From Karstenula rhodostoma CBS 690.94 (lineage: Eukaryota; Ascomycota; Dothideomycetes; Pleosporales; Didymosphaeriaceae): a stretch of DNA of 64,000 nucleotides. The stretch's first letter is position 1. The number at the start of each line of letters is the position of its first letter. Below, piece by piece: positions 10,802 through 21,981 of the stretch. The stretch is taken from the NCBI GenBank assembly GCA_010093485.1, contig MU001500.1:1188198-1252197 (forward strand), read 5' to 3'. The notes under the pieces are model-generated. The model had not been told where the DNA came from and made no database searches. It worked only from the letters and a program-made list of their open reading frames with translations. The position numbers and the translations under genes are program-made.

Positions 10802-11477
10802 TCAAGCACCAGTGGCCAGCCTCCAGCACACGTTAATCAGCGCACTCGTGGCACTGATATGCGCCAGCGTTCGAGGCACCGCAATGTTCGCGAGGTATGC
10901 CGGATAATGCACCAACAACTTCGCAAGCACGTGAAAACCTAGCAGATTCACCACCTGCGAATCAGTGGGTGCAATGACCTGCGCCAGTGCGGCGGCCAGC
11001 GCAAAACCTGGGAAATTCTCCATGAGGGCGTAGTGCGCAGATCGCAAGCGCAGAGGTAGTCCATCTAGTTTGGTAACGTGTTTGCGCGGATGATCGTTGT
11101 CGAACCCTTCCTCTCGGCCCATCGCTTGTCCAGCAGCGGACGCGGCTCCTGAGGCACCGAACGTCCAGAAGAGGTAGATAGCGGAAATAGCCGGGATAGC
11201 TCGCCCGCTGGAAATAGACGAGATGCCGACACCAGGTACGAGCTGGATGAGAGTTTCGCTGAGCTTTTGGACGACACTGTTAGGTTTGGTGAGGTAGGAG
11301 CTGGGAGATAGTCAGCGGTGGTTTGGTCTGTCGCCATGCGAATACAAATACGTACGTTAACGGTATCAAGGCAAGATACAAAGGGGCAGCACCCAAAATA
11401 GCTACTCCGCCAGGATTGACGCTGGTACTTGTTAGTATTTAGCTGTTGTGCAAAGGGTGAGGGGACGTGCACGCCAT
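10802..11477 (-). CDS. MAPEG-family membrane protein
   Basis: Member of the membrane-associated eicosanoid/glutathione metabolism superfamily. Coding exons read as 11477-11467, 11421-11356 and 11300-10802, about 191 residues. Strong family features are GVAILGAAPLYLALIPLT, TKPNSVVQKLSETLIQL, the segment HYALMENFPGFALAAALAQV and C-terminal helices LLGFHVLAKLLVHYPAYLAN and LAHISATSALINVCW. The second intron (11355-11301, GTACGT donor, CTGAC branch) is well supported. The first exon is uncertain: a TACTAAC branch site and acceptor at 11422 demand an exon of only 5 or 11 nt from the ATG at 11477 (donor GTGCAC or GTCCCC). A longer open frame beginning MSDDKKQK at 11522 is out of phase with the conserved part. 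Catalytic role not predictable. Confidence 0.75.
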
Positions 11478-12481
11478 TCTCAGCAGCAACGTGCTTGGCC
11501 TTTTGCTTCTTATCGTCCGACATGTCGTATGCTTCTTTGGAAGGCAGTTCAAACGTGATAGAGGTTCTCCTACCGACGTGAGAGGGTTTGCTCTGCTTGT
11601 GTTGCGCTTCGAGAAGGTGCCGAGAAACCCTGTTGCCGATGACGTCTTCGTTGTGCGGGGTTGGGCTATGATGTTGATGATGGTTAGAATTCATCTGGAG
11701 GGCATGTCGAAAGATGCTATAAGGAAAGCACGTCGATGATGTATTTGGAATTGAAGCTTAGCAGCGCTTCTAGAGGGAGAAGTAAACTGGCGCACGTAGT
11801 TAGTGCCCGTCGGTATAGGCGGGCAGCATCACGCGGACGAGGGACGGGGCTGATCTATATGGTGCTACAATCCTTGGACGATAGAAACATATTTCATGGA
11901 CGGGCAACGACACCAGCTACTTACTTGTAATATGTGGCGCATCAAATAGCACAGAACTAATCGTGTAGTACCGCTAAACGTCGCAGGTCTGACGAGACGG
12001 CATGTAGTTTTCCCGACTGTTTGAGACGGGATTATGTATCGTGAGTAACACGATGCAGACCTAGGAAATTTGGTGAAGGAGTTGGGATGGTTAAGCTTTA
12101 GGGAGAGTGGATCACCATCGTAGATCCTCAATGCGGTAAAGATAAGCGAGGTGTTTCCCCGGAGTGGACCTTGGGGAAACGTGCTTTAAGAGACACTACC
12201 AGATGCAACTCCGACCTGGCATGGTCACAAGAACGAAAAATCATTACATGTGTTTTCTCGTGGTTGTCTATAACTGTTGTTGCGAACGAGAGGTCCATGA
12301 GAATTTGCGATGTTCTCTTCATTGCCAATTCAAAATATCCATTGCGGATGATGTAGTGTGGCTTGTGCACGCGCCCATGACGCAATAAGCGGCATGTACG
12401 AAAGGCGCAAACAAACCTCCAAAAATGCGAACCCCTCCCTGCACACATTTTCCTATCTTTTGCCTATCACTACTAGCCACC
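11478..12481. other. Intergenic, no recognised feature
   Basis: Upstream region shared by the minus-strand MAPEG gene and the plus-strand DUF3292 gene. No exon, repeat or RNA gene seen. Confidence 0.5.
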
Positions 12482-14662
12482 ATGTCTGGAGGAGTGGTTT
12501 ACAAAGACTTGCTCCCTATCCCCGCGGAGGATCCTCGTCAAGTGGGGGGCACAACACCCACCTTGACCGATCAGCCAACTGAAAGCCACGCGTTAGCTAT
12601 GGAGGCTGCAAAGAACCCTGAGCTTGCTGGAGCAGCTCAGATGGCCCATGGAGAAGAAGTGATAGACCTGGGCTGGAATGAACCCAAAGGAAAGGTGGAA
12701 GCGCCACTTGTTGGAGGATTGGGCAACGAGGATCTCTGGCTACTGGTTCGACGATTCAACAAGGTAATGTTGCTGTATACTCCGTAATAATGTGAACTAA
12801 TGGAACAAGCAAATGTACCATGTCAAAGAGATTCCGAACCCGCCTCCAGGTGGACTCGATCTCAATATCGCAGATGAAGAGGAGTTCTCCCCCGATAAAT
12901 TGAGGAGCAACATCGAGCGCCTATATATGACTATCGTATGTCTGTTCGCTGTGCATACTGCTTCACTTGGCTTACCATACGATAGGGTCTCGGCCTGATG
13001 GGTTTCGGAAAGCATATCATGCGGTTGCGATCCTGGCGCGAGACTCGACGCACGTCCTGGTTCTGCGTTGCGTACTTTGCCGCGTGGCTCCTCGATCTTC
13101 TGGTCCCTGTCCTATCTCTCACCGCCGTGGCACTAATTGCCTATCCACCAATCCGTCCGATCATGTTTCCACCGGCCCCCATCGCTTTGGTCTCCGCTAA
13201 AACTGGAGGTGTCCAGAAGCCGAAGGCCGGCACGTTGGGCAGTCACGATAGTGCCACTGGCGCCTCCGAGAACCACAAGGGCGAAGCGGTTGAGCAGGAG
13301 GCGAGTAATTTCGTTTCCGGGGTCGCTTCTATAGCGCTGTCCAGCGCAACCGGAAAGCACCCTCAAGGTGAACCGCCCGATGGAGATGACTCTTCAGCAG
13401 ATGGCGTTCCTGACCCGACAGCAATTGCAGTTGGTGCTGCCGATGCAAAAGACAAAGCTGCCGGCGGTACTCCTACAAAAAAGCATGACAAGACGAAAGT
13501 ACCCATGGAGACTGCCATGTGGAGCAAGATGCGTCCGATCATGCATGGCATCGCTGATGCTACCGACACCTGGGAGCGTTTCGCAAATGCCCTCTCACCC
13601 ACGCCTCCCTTTCCCCAAGACCGCTATCGTATCCGCCTAGCTGCTGTCGTCGCACCCATTGTCCTCCTCTCTCTATTCGTCACATCCTACATGTTCATGA
13701 AAGGCGTCACCTTCGGCGTAGGCTTCGGATTCTTTGGTGATCCTATCATACTGCCAGCAGCTACATACCTTAATCGGAAATTCCCTAATTGGCAGAAACT
13801 CCTAGAGCTCCGCAACACGCTTCTCAAAGGTGTCCCAACCAACGCTCAACTGACCATCACTCTCCTCCGCATCGGCGAAGCAAACAAAGCACCCCTCCCG
13901 CCTCCCCCTCACATCGATCAGCCACCTCCGGACAAGCCCGCCGATATCAGCGAAAATGAACTCCGCGCCACCGGCGCCGACTACCCTCTCAATGCCACCC
14001 AAGAGGAGCTCGATGAAGCCATGACGCACGACCCGACCACGGCGCACGAGACCGCAGGTTCTGACATCGACTCGGCGAAGAACTCGAAGCACGGCAAAAA
14101 GGGCACAAAAATCCTCAACTTTTTCAAGGGCACCATCAAAGGCGGGGTCGAGACCACCATTGGCGCCGACAAGCTCAAAGCAAAGGTCGGCGACATGCAT
14201 GCGAAGAACCGTCTCGGTGCTGTTCCCAAGCCCGACGAGAATCTCAAGTCTGGCCCCGTGGAGTTCAAAGCGAGATACCACGGCCACAAGGGTCATGTGT
14301 ACATTACGACGAAGGCTACCATCCCTTGCGTCGCCTTCTCCACGGACAGCACGATTGAAAAGGTTGGCAGCGAAGAGAGGGAGGACTTGCACCCTCAGTG
14401 GAGCATCCCTATCGGCGATATCAGTGAGATGCGGAAGGTTGGCGGATATGGCTGGAAGGCCAAGCTTGTCGTCGGATGGGCGTTGGGCAGAGAGGTCGCG
14501 GACGGCTTGGAGATTGTGTTGAAGGATAAGCCTCCGATGCCTGGGGGCAAGAGCACGAAGCCTGGCGAGCCGATCAAGTACAAAGTGACCGCTGTGCCGC
14601 TGCGTGACGAGCTGTTCAATCGGCTGGTCAGCATGGGCGGGCAGAAGTGGGAGTGCTGGTAG
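12482..14662 (+). CDS. DUF3292 membrane protein
   Basis: Fungal protein of unknown function matching the DUF3292 family. Exons 12482-12763, 12810-12935, 12986-14662; 694 residues, all splice phases zero. The N-terminus has the family opening (VVYKDLLPIPAEDP, then LWLLVRRFNKQMYHVKEIPNPPPGGLDL). Two hydrophobic regions follow: about residues 157-190 (WFCVAYFAAWLLDLLVPVLS) and about 365-400 (VVAPIVLLSLFVTSYMFMKG), consistent with membrane hairpins. Between them is a long charged, low-complexity loop. The C-terminal 250 residues contain a PH-like stretch (FKARYHGHKGHVYITTKATI ... IGDISEMRKVGGYGWKAKLV). No catalytic motif is visible. An ER or endosomal membrane adaptor is a guess from topology only. 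Confidence 0.85.
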
Positions 14663-17600
14663 AGAGACGAAGGCTACGCATAGGAGGATGGTGTTTCGGA
14701 GGGTGTTGTTGGTACATAATGGAGGGTATACCCTGGAGGGTTTTCAGTAGGGATGTTTACGCGTGGGCAATGAGTATACGAATCGACATGTTATTTGCTA
14801 CAATCCCAGATGCACACAGAAGTTCAATGTTATTGATGAAGAGAAGGCAATCCCCAACACTGACGCAGGCGTGGCAGTAACCATAATGCCTGTGGTACGT
14901 ATCTCCAGGTTCGCACTACCAGCGGAGATACAATACCCATGTCTCCGCCCTGTTCACCACCCCGGACGGGGGATTACGTTGCGGGGGTAAGGTTCTCCCT
15001 GGAGACCAACTGGAAACTCCCCGTGCGCCTTGGCGATGTTAACACCGCGTCGATCATTTAACGCCGCCCGCCCGTTTCCAAGGTCCGTTTCCACTCACGT
15101 GACTGAACACCACCGTTCATGGACCCCTAACTTTAAATATGACCAACACGTCCAGGGCGCAATCTCTGACGCGCTCATAGCCATGCTCCCTTCCGTCCCG
15201 TCCAGCCCTGCAGAAAAAAAAAATCTCCTCCAGCCTTGCCCTCCCAATCTCGCGCAACCTCGCCCAACCCTCCGCTCGCCGCCAAGCATCGCAAGATGAA
15301 AGCGTCAACTAAATCTCTGCGGCATGAAAATCCTGCACTCATCATAGAACAGCCAGCCTGGACACGCAGCAGCCCACGCCGCTAACCGACCTCTAGCCGG
15401 CGCCAGAATTTTCCCTTGCCTTCTTCCTGCCCAACCGAATTTTTCTTCTCTCTGTCCGCGGCGGAAAAGTGGGTAGGATACACATGGCAATGGCCTCGCG
15501 GGAGGGTCTGTGTCTACATACAGCGTCGCCGAGGCTGCACGTGGCTTGTGTCGGCTCCGGTGGGCAAAAAAAAAAAAAAAAAAAAAGAACTAAACCGTTC
15601 ATTGCGAGCGGTGCTTGTGGCTAGTGTTGCGAAGACGCGCGCTATGTGCGGATCATCCGCTGCCCACAAGTGTGAGATCTGAGGCTGTGAGGTCCACTCG
15701 GCACCGGCGGCAGCGGTGAGGCATTTGGTGCGCTAGTCGGTCAGGTTAGAGAAGGGTCGGACGGGTCGGTCGGAGGGTGGATATGTATCCGAGGTCTGGC
15801 AGACAGTCAGGGTCCCGCAGATGCGGCAGAATTATCTCGTGATTGATGTCCGACCGTACGCCGACCGAGATGCGGATAAGATTGATGGATGGAACGGAAC
15901 GGAATGGAATGAGCGATTATGGACGACGGCGGCTATTGATGGAGGAGTGTACAGATGCAATCTTGTTCGTGACTCAAGTTGAAGTCTGGTGGTCTATTGG
16001 AATGTGCCTCTGGCACCAAGCCGATAAGAGCTGCCGTGTGAAGGTGTTAGCACGGAGCCTTTGCTGAGGGGCTTGCTGATGGCTTCCTCGATCAACCAGA
16101 ACCGGCAGACTTGAGGCTGCTGAACAATTCACGATGTTTTTATCTCCGGATTGCTCAGACGCCGTGTGGCCCATGCCCAAACTAGCAGTGATTCGCGGAT
16201 GCGAATTTGTGAGCACAAGGCTTGGCTCGTTTGTGCGCGGGTATTACTCATCGCTAGGCCCAACAGGGTGTTCCACTCGCTGCGGATAAACCTGCATGTG
16301 ACCCAGCACCCGGTGGTAATTCGATTGTCCTGGTGAGGAAAGCGCTGCCTACCGAAAGCGATATCGGGCCAGAAGGTTGATGGTTGTGAGCCAGCCGAGC
16401 TCGTCTCAACGCCATGTACGCCGCATTGTACTTGCCAACACAGGCTGAAGCAGCACTGAATCGCGGGCCTCTACTTGTGCCACGTTGAAGACAGGAACAG
16501 GGCTAGTCGACGCTGAGAGGCTTGAGAGTGGGGCCGGGGGTGAGGCGCTGTAGTCTGGTACCTGGATACCTTGAGGCTGCCTGAGTGCCAGGGTGGAACT
16601 GACAGGAGCGTTTTCTAGTTGGAGTTAACACTTTCTGCTGCATTGAGGCGGTCCTCTTCTAGTCGTCGGTGCCAACACATGAGCAGCGCAGCGAGTAGCA
16701 GCAGCTTCGAGGCAAAGCATGCCCTGTCAATTACCCGCCCTTTGGGCCCAGAGCGCGGGCGGCGCGCGTGTTGCAGTCTGAGACTCCACCAACACTCTGA
16801 GAAGTGGATGACTATGGGGCCAAGGATGGATGACCAGGTACGTCCTTGTGACGGTCGCACAGCATGAACCCTTTGCTCTCGGAGATCAAAATCATGCGCG
16901 CACGAACCAGAAACCCATTGCTCGCATGAGTGGCCTGCCTCCAAAACGAAACGCATGCTCAAACATGAAACTGCCATCGGGTTTGCACACCGGGGGATCA
17001 AGGTCAACGACAGCAAGCCACGCGACGGCTTCCGTCGAGTCCCGTGTTGATCATGGTGACCAAGTTTCCTGTTCCTGTTCGTCCTCGCACCAGAAACGGA
17101 CCTGTAGACTACCCGACGCGGAGACGTTTTCGCCCCGAGCCCGCCCCCAAGACGTGGCTCTTTCGGAATGCCCACGACCCAGCGCCGAGATGCCCCGGCT
17201 GCGACTGGACGGGTTTCGCTCGAGGCAGTTGCCTTGGTGTGTTGCTGCTGCGTAGGCTTCGTCCGCAGCACTTTGCAGGAATGCGGGCACACGCAAGCTC
17301 GTGGAGCACGTCTTCGCACGCCTCGTGGCTGGCCGTTGCCTATACTACGCGCCGTACGCGAATCCGACGCGCACTCGCAATCTGGCTCGCAATCTGGTCC
17401 ACATCGGGCAATGGCGGTGCCGGTCAAGAATGATCCACGCAGCCTTCAGCCTTGCCGCAGTGCTGGCTGGGCTCCCGCCCTTTGCAGGGGGGTCAGCGGG
17501 CCCCGCACGGGCGTGTAAAGGCGGTCAGGCGGTAAATTTCAGCCTTCATGCGGCGGGCAAGGTGCGATAAGGTAATAAACATGCAGTGCTGATGGTGGGG

Positions 17601-17940
17601 TGCGACGGAAAAAATGCATCACGAGCCCAAGTGGAGTGCAAGTGTTTTGGTGGAATTATCGTATTTGATTTCAGTTTGCTAGGGGGAGTCTCAACCATCA
17701 GAGTGGGAGATCGTACCAGCCTATGTAGGATCCGTCCATCATCCGTCAATAGATTCCGTCCAGACCAAGAGTTGGGTAGTTCCATATCCATAACCATCGC
17801 GTCGTGCTCATGGGCCGCGCTGCAAATTCCCAGACATGCATCCAGTAGACCAAAGAAAATGTGATATAATGCTGAAAAGACTCGCTCGCTAAAATGCTCG
17901 ATCAAAGACAAGAGAAGAGGTCGACATGGTGGCGTTGGCC
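14663..17940. other. Long gene-free region with simple repeats
   Basis: Some 3.3 kb without a gene I can support. It contains the poly-A run at 15566-15586 and many short open frames of random composition. The longest (minus strand, 16615-17427) is rich in Arg, Ser and Cys, lacks domain-like segments and is not accepted. Confidence 0.5.
15566..15586 (+). repeat. Poly-A homopolymer, 21 bases
   Basis: Uninterrupted run of 21 A in non-coding sequence. No target-site duplication is obvious around it, so it is more likely a microsatellite than a retrotransposon tail. Confidence 0.85.
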
Positions 17941-18573
17941 TTAGTAACTTGTGATGAGCGGAGCCGTCGATTCGGGCAGATACATCTCTTCGCTCTGGTA
18001 GAGTGTTTGCGACTTCTCGTCGTAGAAGGATGTGGTGAGCATGGCCTCCTTTGCGGAGAACTCCATCGAGGGTTGCGGCGGGGTAGGCGGCGACTCGTCG
18101 TCGGAGTCGTCGTCGTGGACGAGCTCCGGTGGTGATTGTGATGGCACGCGGGTCAGAGCGAGGCCCTCGTCGTCCTCCAAGTCATCGTACTGGTCCTCGT
18201 CGTCGTCGACCTCGGTGGTGCTGATCAGAACTGGTGCTTGCGCAATGTGGCGGGGCATGACCATGTCGAAGTCGCCTTCCTCGTCGTAGTAGTCAGACTC
18301 GGAGTCGGAGTCGGAGGAATCGTCGTCGTCCTCCTCGGCGATGCTGTCGGCCCACTGGATGTGTCGGGGCTCCTCTGACTTCTGTGCCTTTGCAACGGTG
18401 TTGTGGAACCAGGCCTCTTGCTGCCTCTCGGCGTCTTGGAGTTCGATCATGAGCGAGTCGAGGAGGTTGGCGTGGCCGACGAGCAGGCGGAGGTCGTGGT
18501 CGGCGCGGCAAGCTTCCTTGCCCAGCTTGGAGCGGGCAGAGGCGGCGATGTAGTAGGTTTGGGTGAGAGACAT
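17941..18573 (-). CDS. Acidic conserved fungal protein of unknown function
   Basis: Single exon of 210 residues if translation starts at the ATG with first base 18573 (MSLTQTYYIAASARSKLGKE); an in-frame ATG at 18678 would add 35 residues. The internal start is preferred because the conserved-looking part begins there. Residues 1-65 are helical and contain ADHDLRLLVGHANLLDSLMI and LQDAERQQEAWFHNTVAKAQ, resembling a block I recall from other Pezizomycotina proteins without an assigned function. The rest is strongly acidic, with repeated Asp/Ser/Glu runs, then FSAKEAMLTTSFYDEKSQTL near the C-terminus. No catalytic motif, signal peptide or membrane segment is present. Confidence 0.7.
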   Translation of the reverse strand: MSLTQTYYIAASARSKLGKEACRADHDLRLLVGHANLLDSLMIELQDAERQQEAWFHNTVAKAQKSEEPRHIQWADSIAEEDDDDSSDSDSESDYYDEEGDFDMVMPRHIAQAPVLISTTEVDDDEDQYDDLEDDEGLALTRVPSQSPPELVHDDDSDDESPPTPPQPSMEFSAKEAMLTTSFYDEKSQTLYQSEEMYLPESTAPLITSY

Positions 18574-18825
18574 GTTTTGCTTCTTTGCGGGACGAGAAGA
18601 GATGAAGGGAGTGCGAGTCGTCTCGGCGGAGAAGGGCTCGAAGTCGGTTTGTATCCTAAGGTGGGAGGTGGAAGGCATGGTGGATATCGAGGTGGATATG
18701 TAGGCAGAAATGTTTATGCCTGAGTCGGTGAGTCAGTTGCGGTCGGGGAGTGAAGGGCGGGCTGCACGAACCTAATGCAGTAGCCAATGGCGTGGGAAGG
18801 TGGTCCGAGCAGAGGGTTCCGAGGA

Positions 18826-18859
18826 GTAGTCGTCGAGTAGTCGTCGAGTGGTGGTCGAG
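18826..18859 (+). repeat. Short tandem repeat, 11-bp unit
   Basis: The unit GTAGTCGTCGA occurs twice head to tail, followed by a degenerate third copy, in the region upstream of the acidic minus-strand gene. Confidence 0.6.
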
Positions 18860-19223
18860 GAGTGGTGATGTCAAGACGATTATGGTCGGAGTGGATTGGT
18901 GTGTTGGAGCTGGTAACTGGCGACCGGAAGCGGACGGGCATGGTGTATATGTATTTCTCTGACGCCCCCGGGATGCTCGGGCTTGAGCATAACACCGACG
19001 AGCGCTCACCGCAAAGGAAGCCTGTGCCAGCATCCGAGTGCGCTAGGCGGACAGGGGGGGTCTTCGTCGTCCGCTAGGTCCGCCCGCAAGTGTCCCTGAC
19101 TGCCTGGCTGCGTGATTACGAACCCTGCACCAGGCCACGGCTCGGCCGACGCATTCGTTCGGCCTTTGCGCAAGATAACTCATCGTCCACGACGACGCAG
19201 AGAGTAGCGCACGCGGCACGCCA

Positions 19224-19253
19224 ATCGCATCTGATCGCATCTGATCGCGTCTA
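19224..19253 (+). repeat. Short tandem repeat, 10-bp unit x3
   Basis: ATCGCATCTG is repeated three times, the last copy with changes, in non-coding sequence. Confidence 0.6.
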
Positions 19254-21981
19254 CCTAATTGCACCGCCATCTGTCATCTCGCCGCCCTTGAGCACCGTCG
19301 CTGGAATGCCAGTTGCGCGTCCTCGCAAAGGCCAAACTGCTGCTGCCTGAGCCCGCGCTGTGCTGGCGTGCGCTGGCACTCACCTCCACATGCTGCGAAT
19401 CAGCTCCTCAGCTGGTGCCATGCAATTGTCGTCCTCTTCGTCCTCTTCGTCCTTTTCGTCTTGTTCGCAGGGCTGCCCGCGCCGAAGCCGTCCTTGCCGT
19501 CGGGCCCGTCTACGCTCTGCCCTCGCTCGCCTCGCCTCGCACTCGGGCTCGGAGCATACAAATGTGCCCGTCCCTCCGTCGCTGTAGGTTTCCATGGTAG
19601 CAGGCCCAGCTTGGAGTCATCTCGTCTGTTCGGACGAATTGATCTGCCACTGCAGACGGGCGAACCGGCGGAACACCAAGGCTGCGGCCGTCCAAGTGTG
19701 GGGAAACGTCATGGTCCATCACAGCAGGTCTTGCGCCAACCATGGCGCCTTTGTTCATGTTTGAAATGGACGCCGATTACTCACCCCTGCCGCACCGTGT
19801 CGAGTCACGCTTATGGTTGCTGGTTGCGCGAGCTGCTTGCTTTGCGAACGTTGCTGAACAATCTCGCCCTGACAAATGCTCCTCCATGGCTCACCAGCCA
19901 ACCATCGCATCCTTAACGTTAGCCTGATCGTTGATGACACAACCATGCCTTACACAGCGTCCACGGCATGCTTTCCTTCCAAATCATATGCATACGTCAA
20001 GGGCGGCTGGCGTCTGGACTCATGCGAGAAGAATACACCAATTCATCCGAGAGGCCGCTGTTGTTGATATTCCTACACGCGCCTATTCTCGCATTGTGAA
20101 CAATCTATCCTAAGGCACGAATGCAAGCCTCGCGCCCGTCTGTATCTGTCCCCGCGCCAATCTTTCTCGCCAATCGCAACCATGGCTGCCCTTTTCTCGC
20201 TACCCTGCGTGGGTTGGCGTACACTTCGGCGACGCTTCGCACAGCCCTACCGTACCATCGCGCTCTTCACAGTAACACCACATGCAAGGACCGCGCCAAG
20301 CGTCTGACATGGTGCCCTTCTGGCAATCACTCGGGCACCTTCACCGCCGCATCTGTGCGCCTGCGCAATCTGAAATGTACACCGCAGCCTCACCGCCAGG
20401 GTCCAATATCCGCGACACCGAGTCATGCACACGCGCATACATACCGGCCACTACCCGCGTCTGGAGATGAGTCGAATTGACCAACCGTTCGTTGCATGCA
20501 CAGCCTCGCACTGTCCCATCTGTCACCGCTAGAGCATGACTCAACTTCTTCATGTTGACTATTGCAGCCGCGCAAGCGTTTACAGCATGATCAACTATGA
20601 GCGTGCAGGAAGGCATTGCCCCTTGTGGTGTTTGACTGTGCAGTCCCGCGTTCGCTAATCATTGCTCATCCACGTCTCCATACGATGCACCAATGCTCAG
20701 CAAGGCTAAACCCGCGGATCAGGATGTTGTCCATGTCGGCCGCAAGAACCCAAGACTATCCACTTCCGGGCAACACCTCGCATGCCGGATCGTGAGATGG
20801 AGAGGATCAGGTGCTAAATCTACATCCGACGCATCAACCTCAATATCTCAACAGCCGCGCATCCGCGGATTAACCTCGATTTTCTCTCGGCCGCATAACT
20901 CCAGCACTATCCGCACCTGCCACCGATCACCTTCCCCTGACTGATGCGATCGACTCCCACATCTCTACACCAACAGTCCCCATTCGATATCGAAAACCAC
21001 ACCTACAGTGCCAGAACACAACTCGATGAATCATCGTGCACACTTACTCCGCAGCTCAACCCGCCTCCGTAATCGGACTACCTGCTCGACTGAGCGACAC
21101 CGCACTCGCACCGCTATTCGTAATGGAAAAACACGCCTCGATTCGTATTTTCTGTCAGATTTTGCTGTCTCCGTAGGCTGAAGTATGCGGGTGATGGGAC
21201 ATCGGGCTTCCCCACTCGATACACTATCAGAGCCGAACCACGCGATCGACCCAACCAATCCGCTTCTCGAGCTAACCCTATGACTATAAAATCTTGAAAC
21301 CAAATCTTGTTCATCTTGGATTTCGATCATGTTCAATGCCTTTCCACGATTAAAGGTTGCTTGCGGGGTAAGTCCCCGAAGTCCGCTGCCAACGCCGCAA
21401 TGTCTCGTCAAACACTGCGGCACGGTATATGCGGAGCTTTCTACATATCACAGAAGACGACGAAGTCCGGTGTGCGTCGCGCGAGGTAGACACGAAGATG
21501 AGTGGTCAAAGTTTGTTGAGGGAAAGGGAACAGGGCGAGTGGTCTCTGTGATCGTCGTCTTGGGGTGGGGTGTTGAGGTGTGGCGGCTTCGATCTATTGT
21601 ATGAAGTCCGTGGTTGGATTCATTGAATGCGCGTGTGGGGGGCAGAAGTTTATTGAACGGTGTGCGGTCCTCCAGCTGCAGTCGAAATGCATTGCATTGG
21701 TTGGGGGCGGTAATGGCTAGGCAACTCATGCATTTGACTTGCTCTACGAGTAGCATTTTGGGTCAACACAACCTGACTTTGCCACTGCAACTCCTGCAGC
21801 TTATTGCTTCCGCATGAGATGGACAAGCACGGCTGAAACCCCCGCAGTGGGCTGTCGCTCGATCTTTGTCAAATGATGCCCTGCCCGTATTGTTTCGTTT
21901 TTGAGGCACAAGCTGCCCCAACTCTCGCCTCTGATAGTTCGCCCATCTTTCAATGAAGAACACAGTATAGTGTATGGTACC

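Larger units (their letters stand above)
18679..21981. other. Long gene-free region
   Basis: About 3.3 kb without a supported gene, apart from two short tandem repeats (18826-18859 and 19224-19253). Open frames on both strands are short and compositionally arbitrary. It may hold regulatory sequence or non-coding transcripts; nothing in the sequence proves either. Confidence 0.5.

Noticed and set aside
13802..14392. 196-residue minus-strand open frame inside the DUF3292 gene
   Set aside because: Antisense shadow of a conserved coding region; no plausible domain.
4118..14662. A biosynthetic gene cluster around the siderophore transporter, FAD oxidase and MAPEG gene
   Set aside because: No synthase, synthetase, acyltransferase or cluster regulator lies between them; the intervening genes are PEX14 and a DUF3292 protein.
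15566..15586. Poly-A run as a retrotransposon tail
   Set aside because: No coding remnant, no target-site duplication and no second end seen; a simple homopolymer explains it.
16615..17427. 270-residue minus-strand open frame
   Set aside because: Arg/Ser/Cys-rich random-looking composition, no conserved segments, overlapped by several other open frames on the opposite strand.
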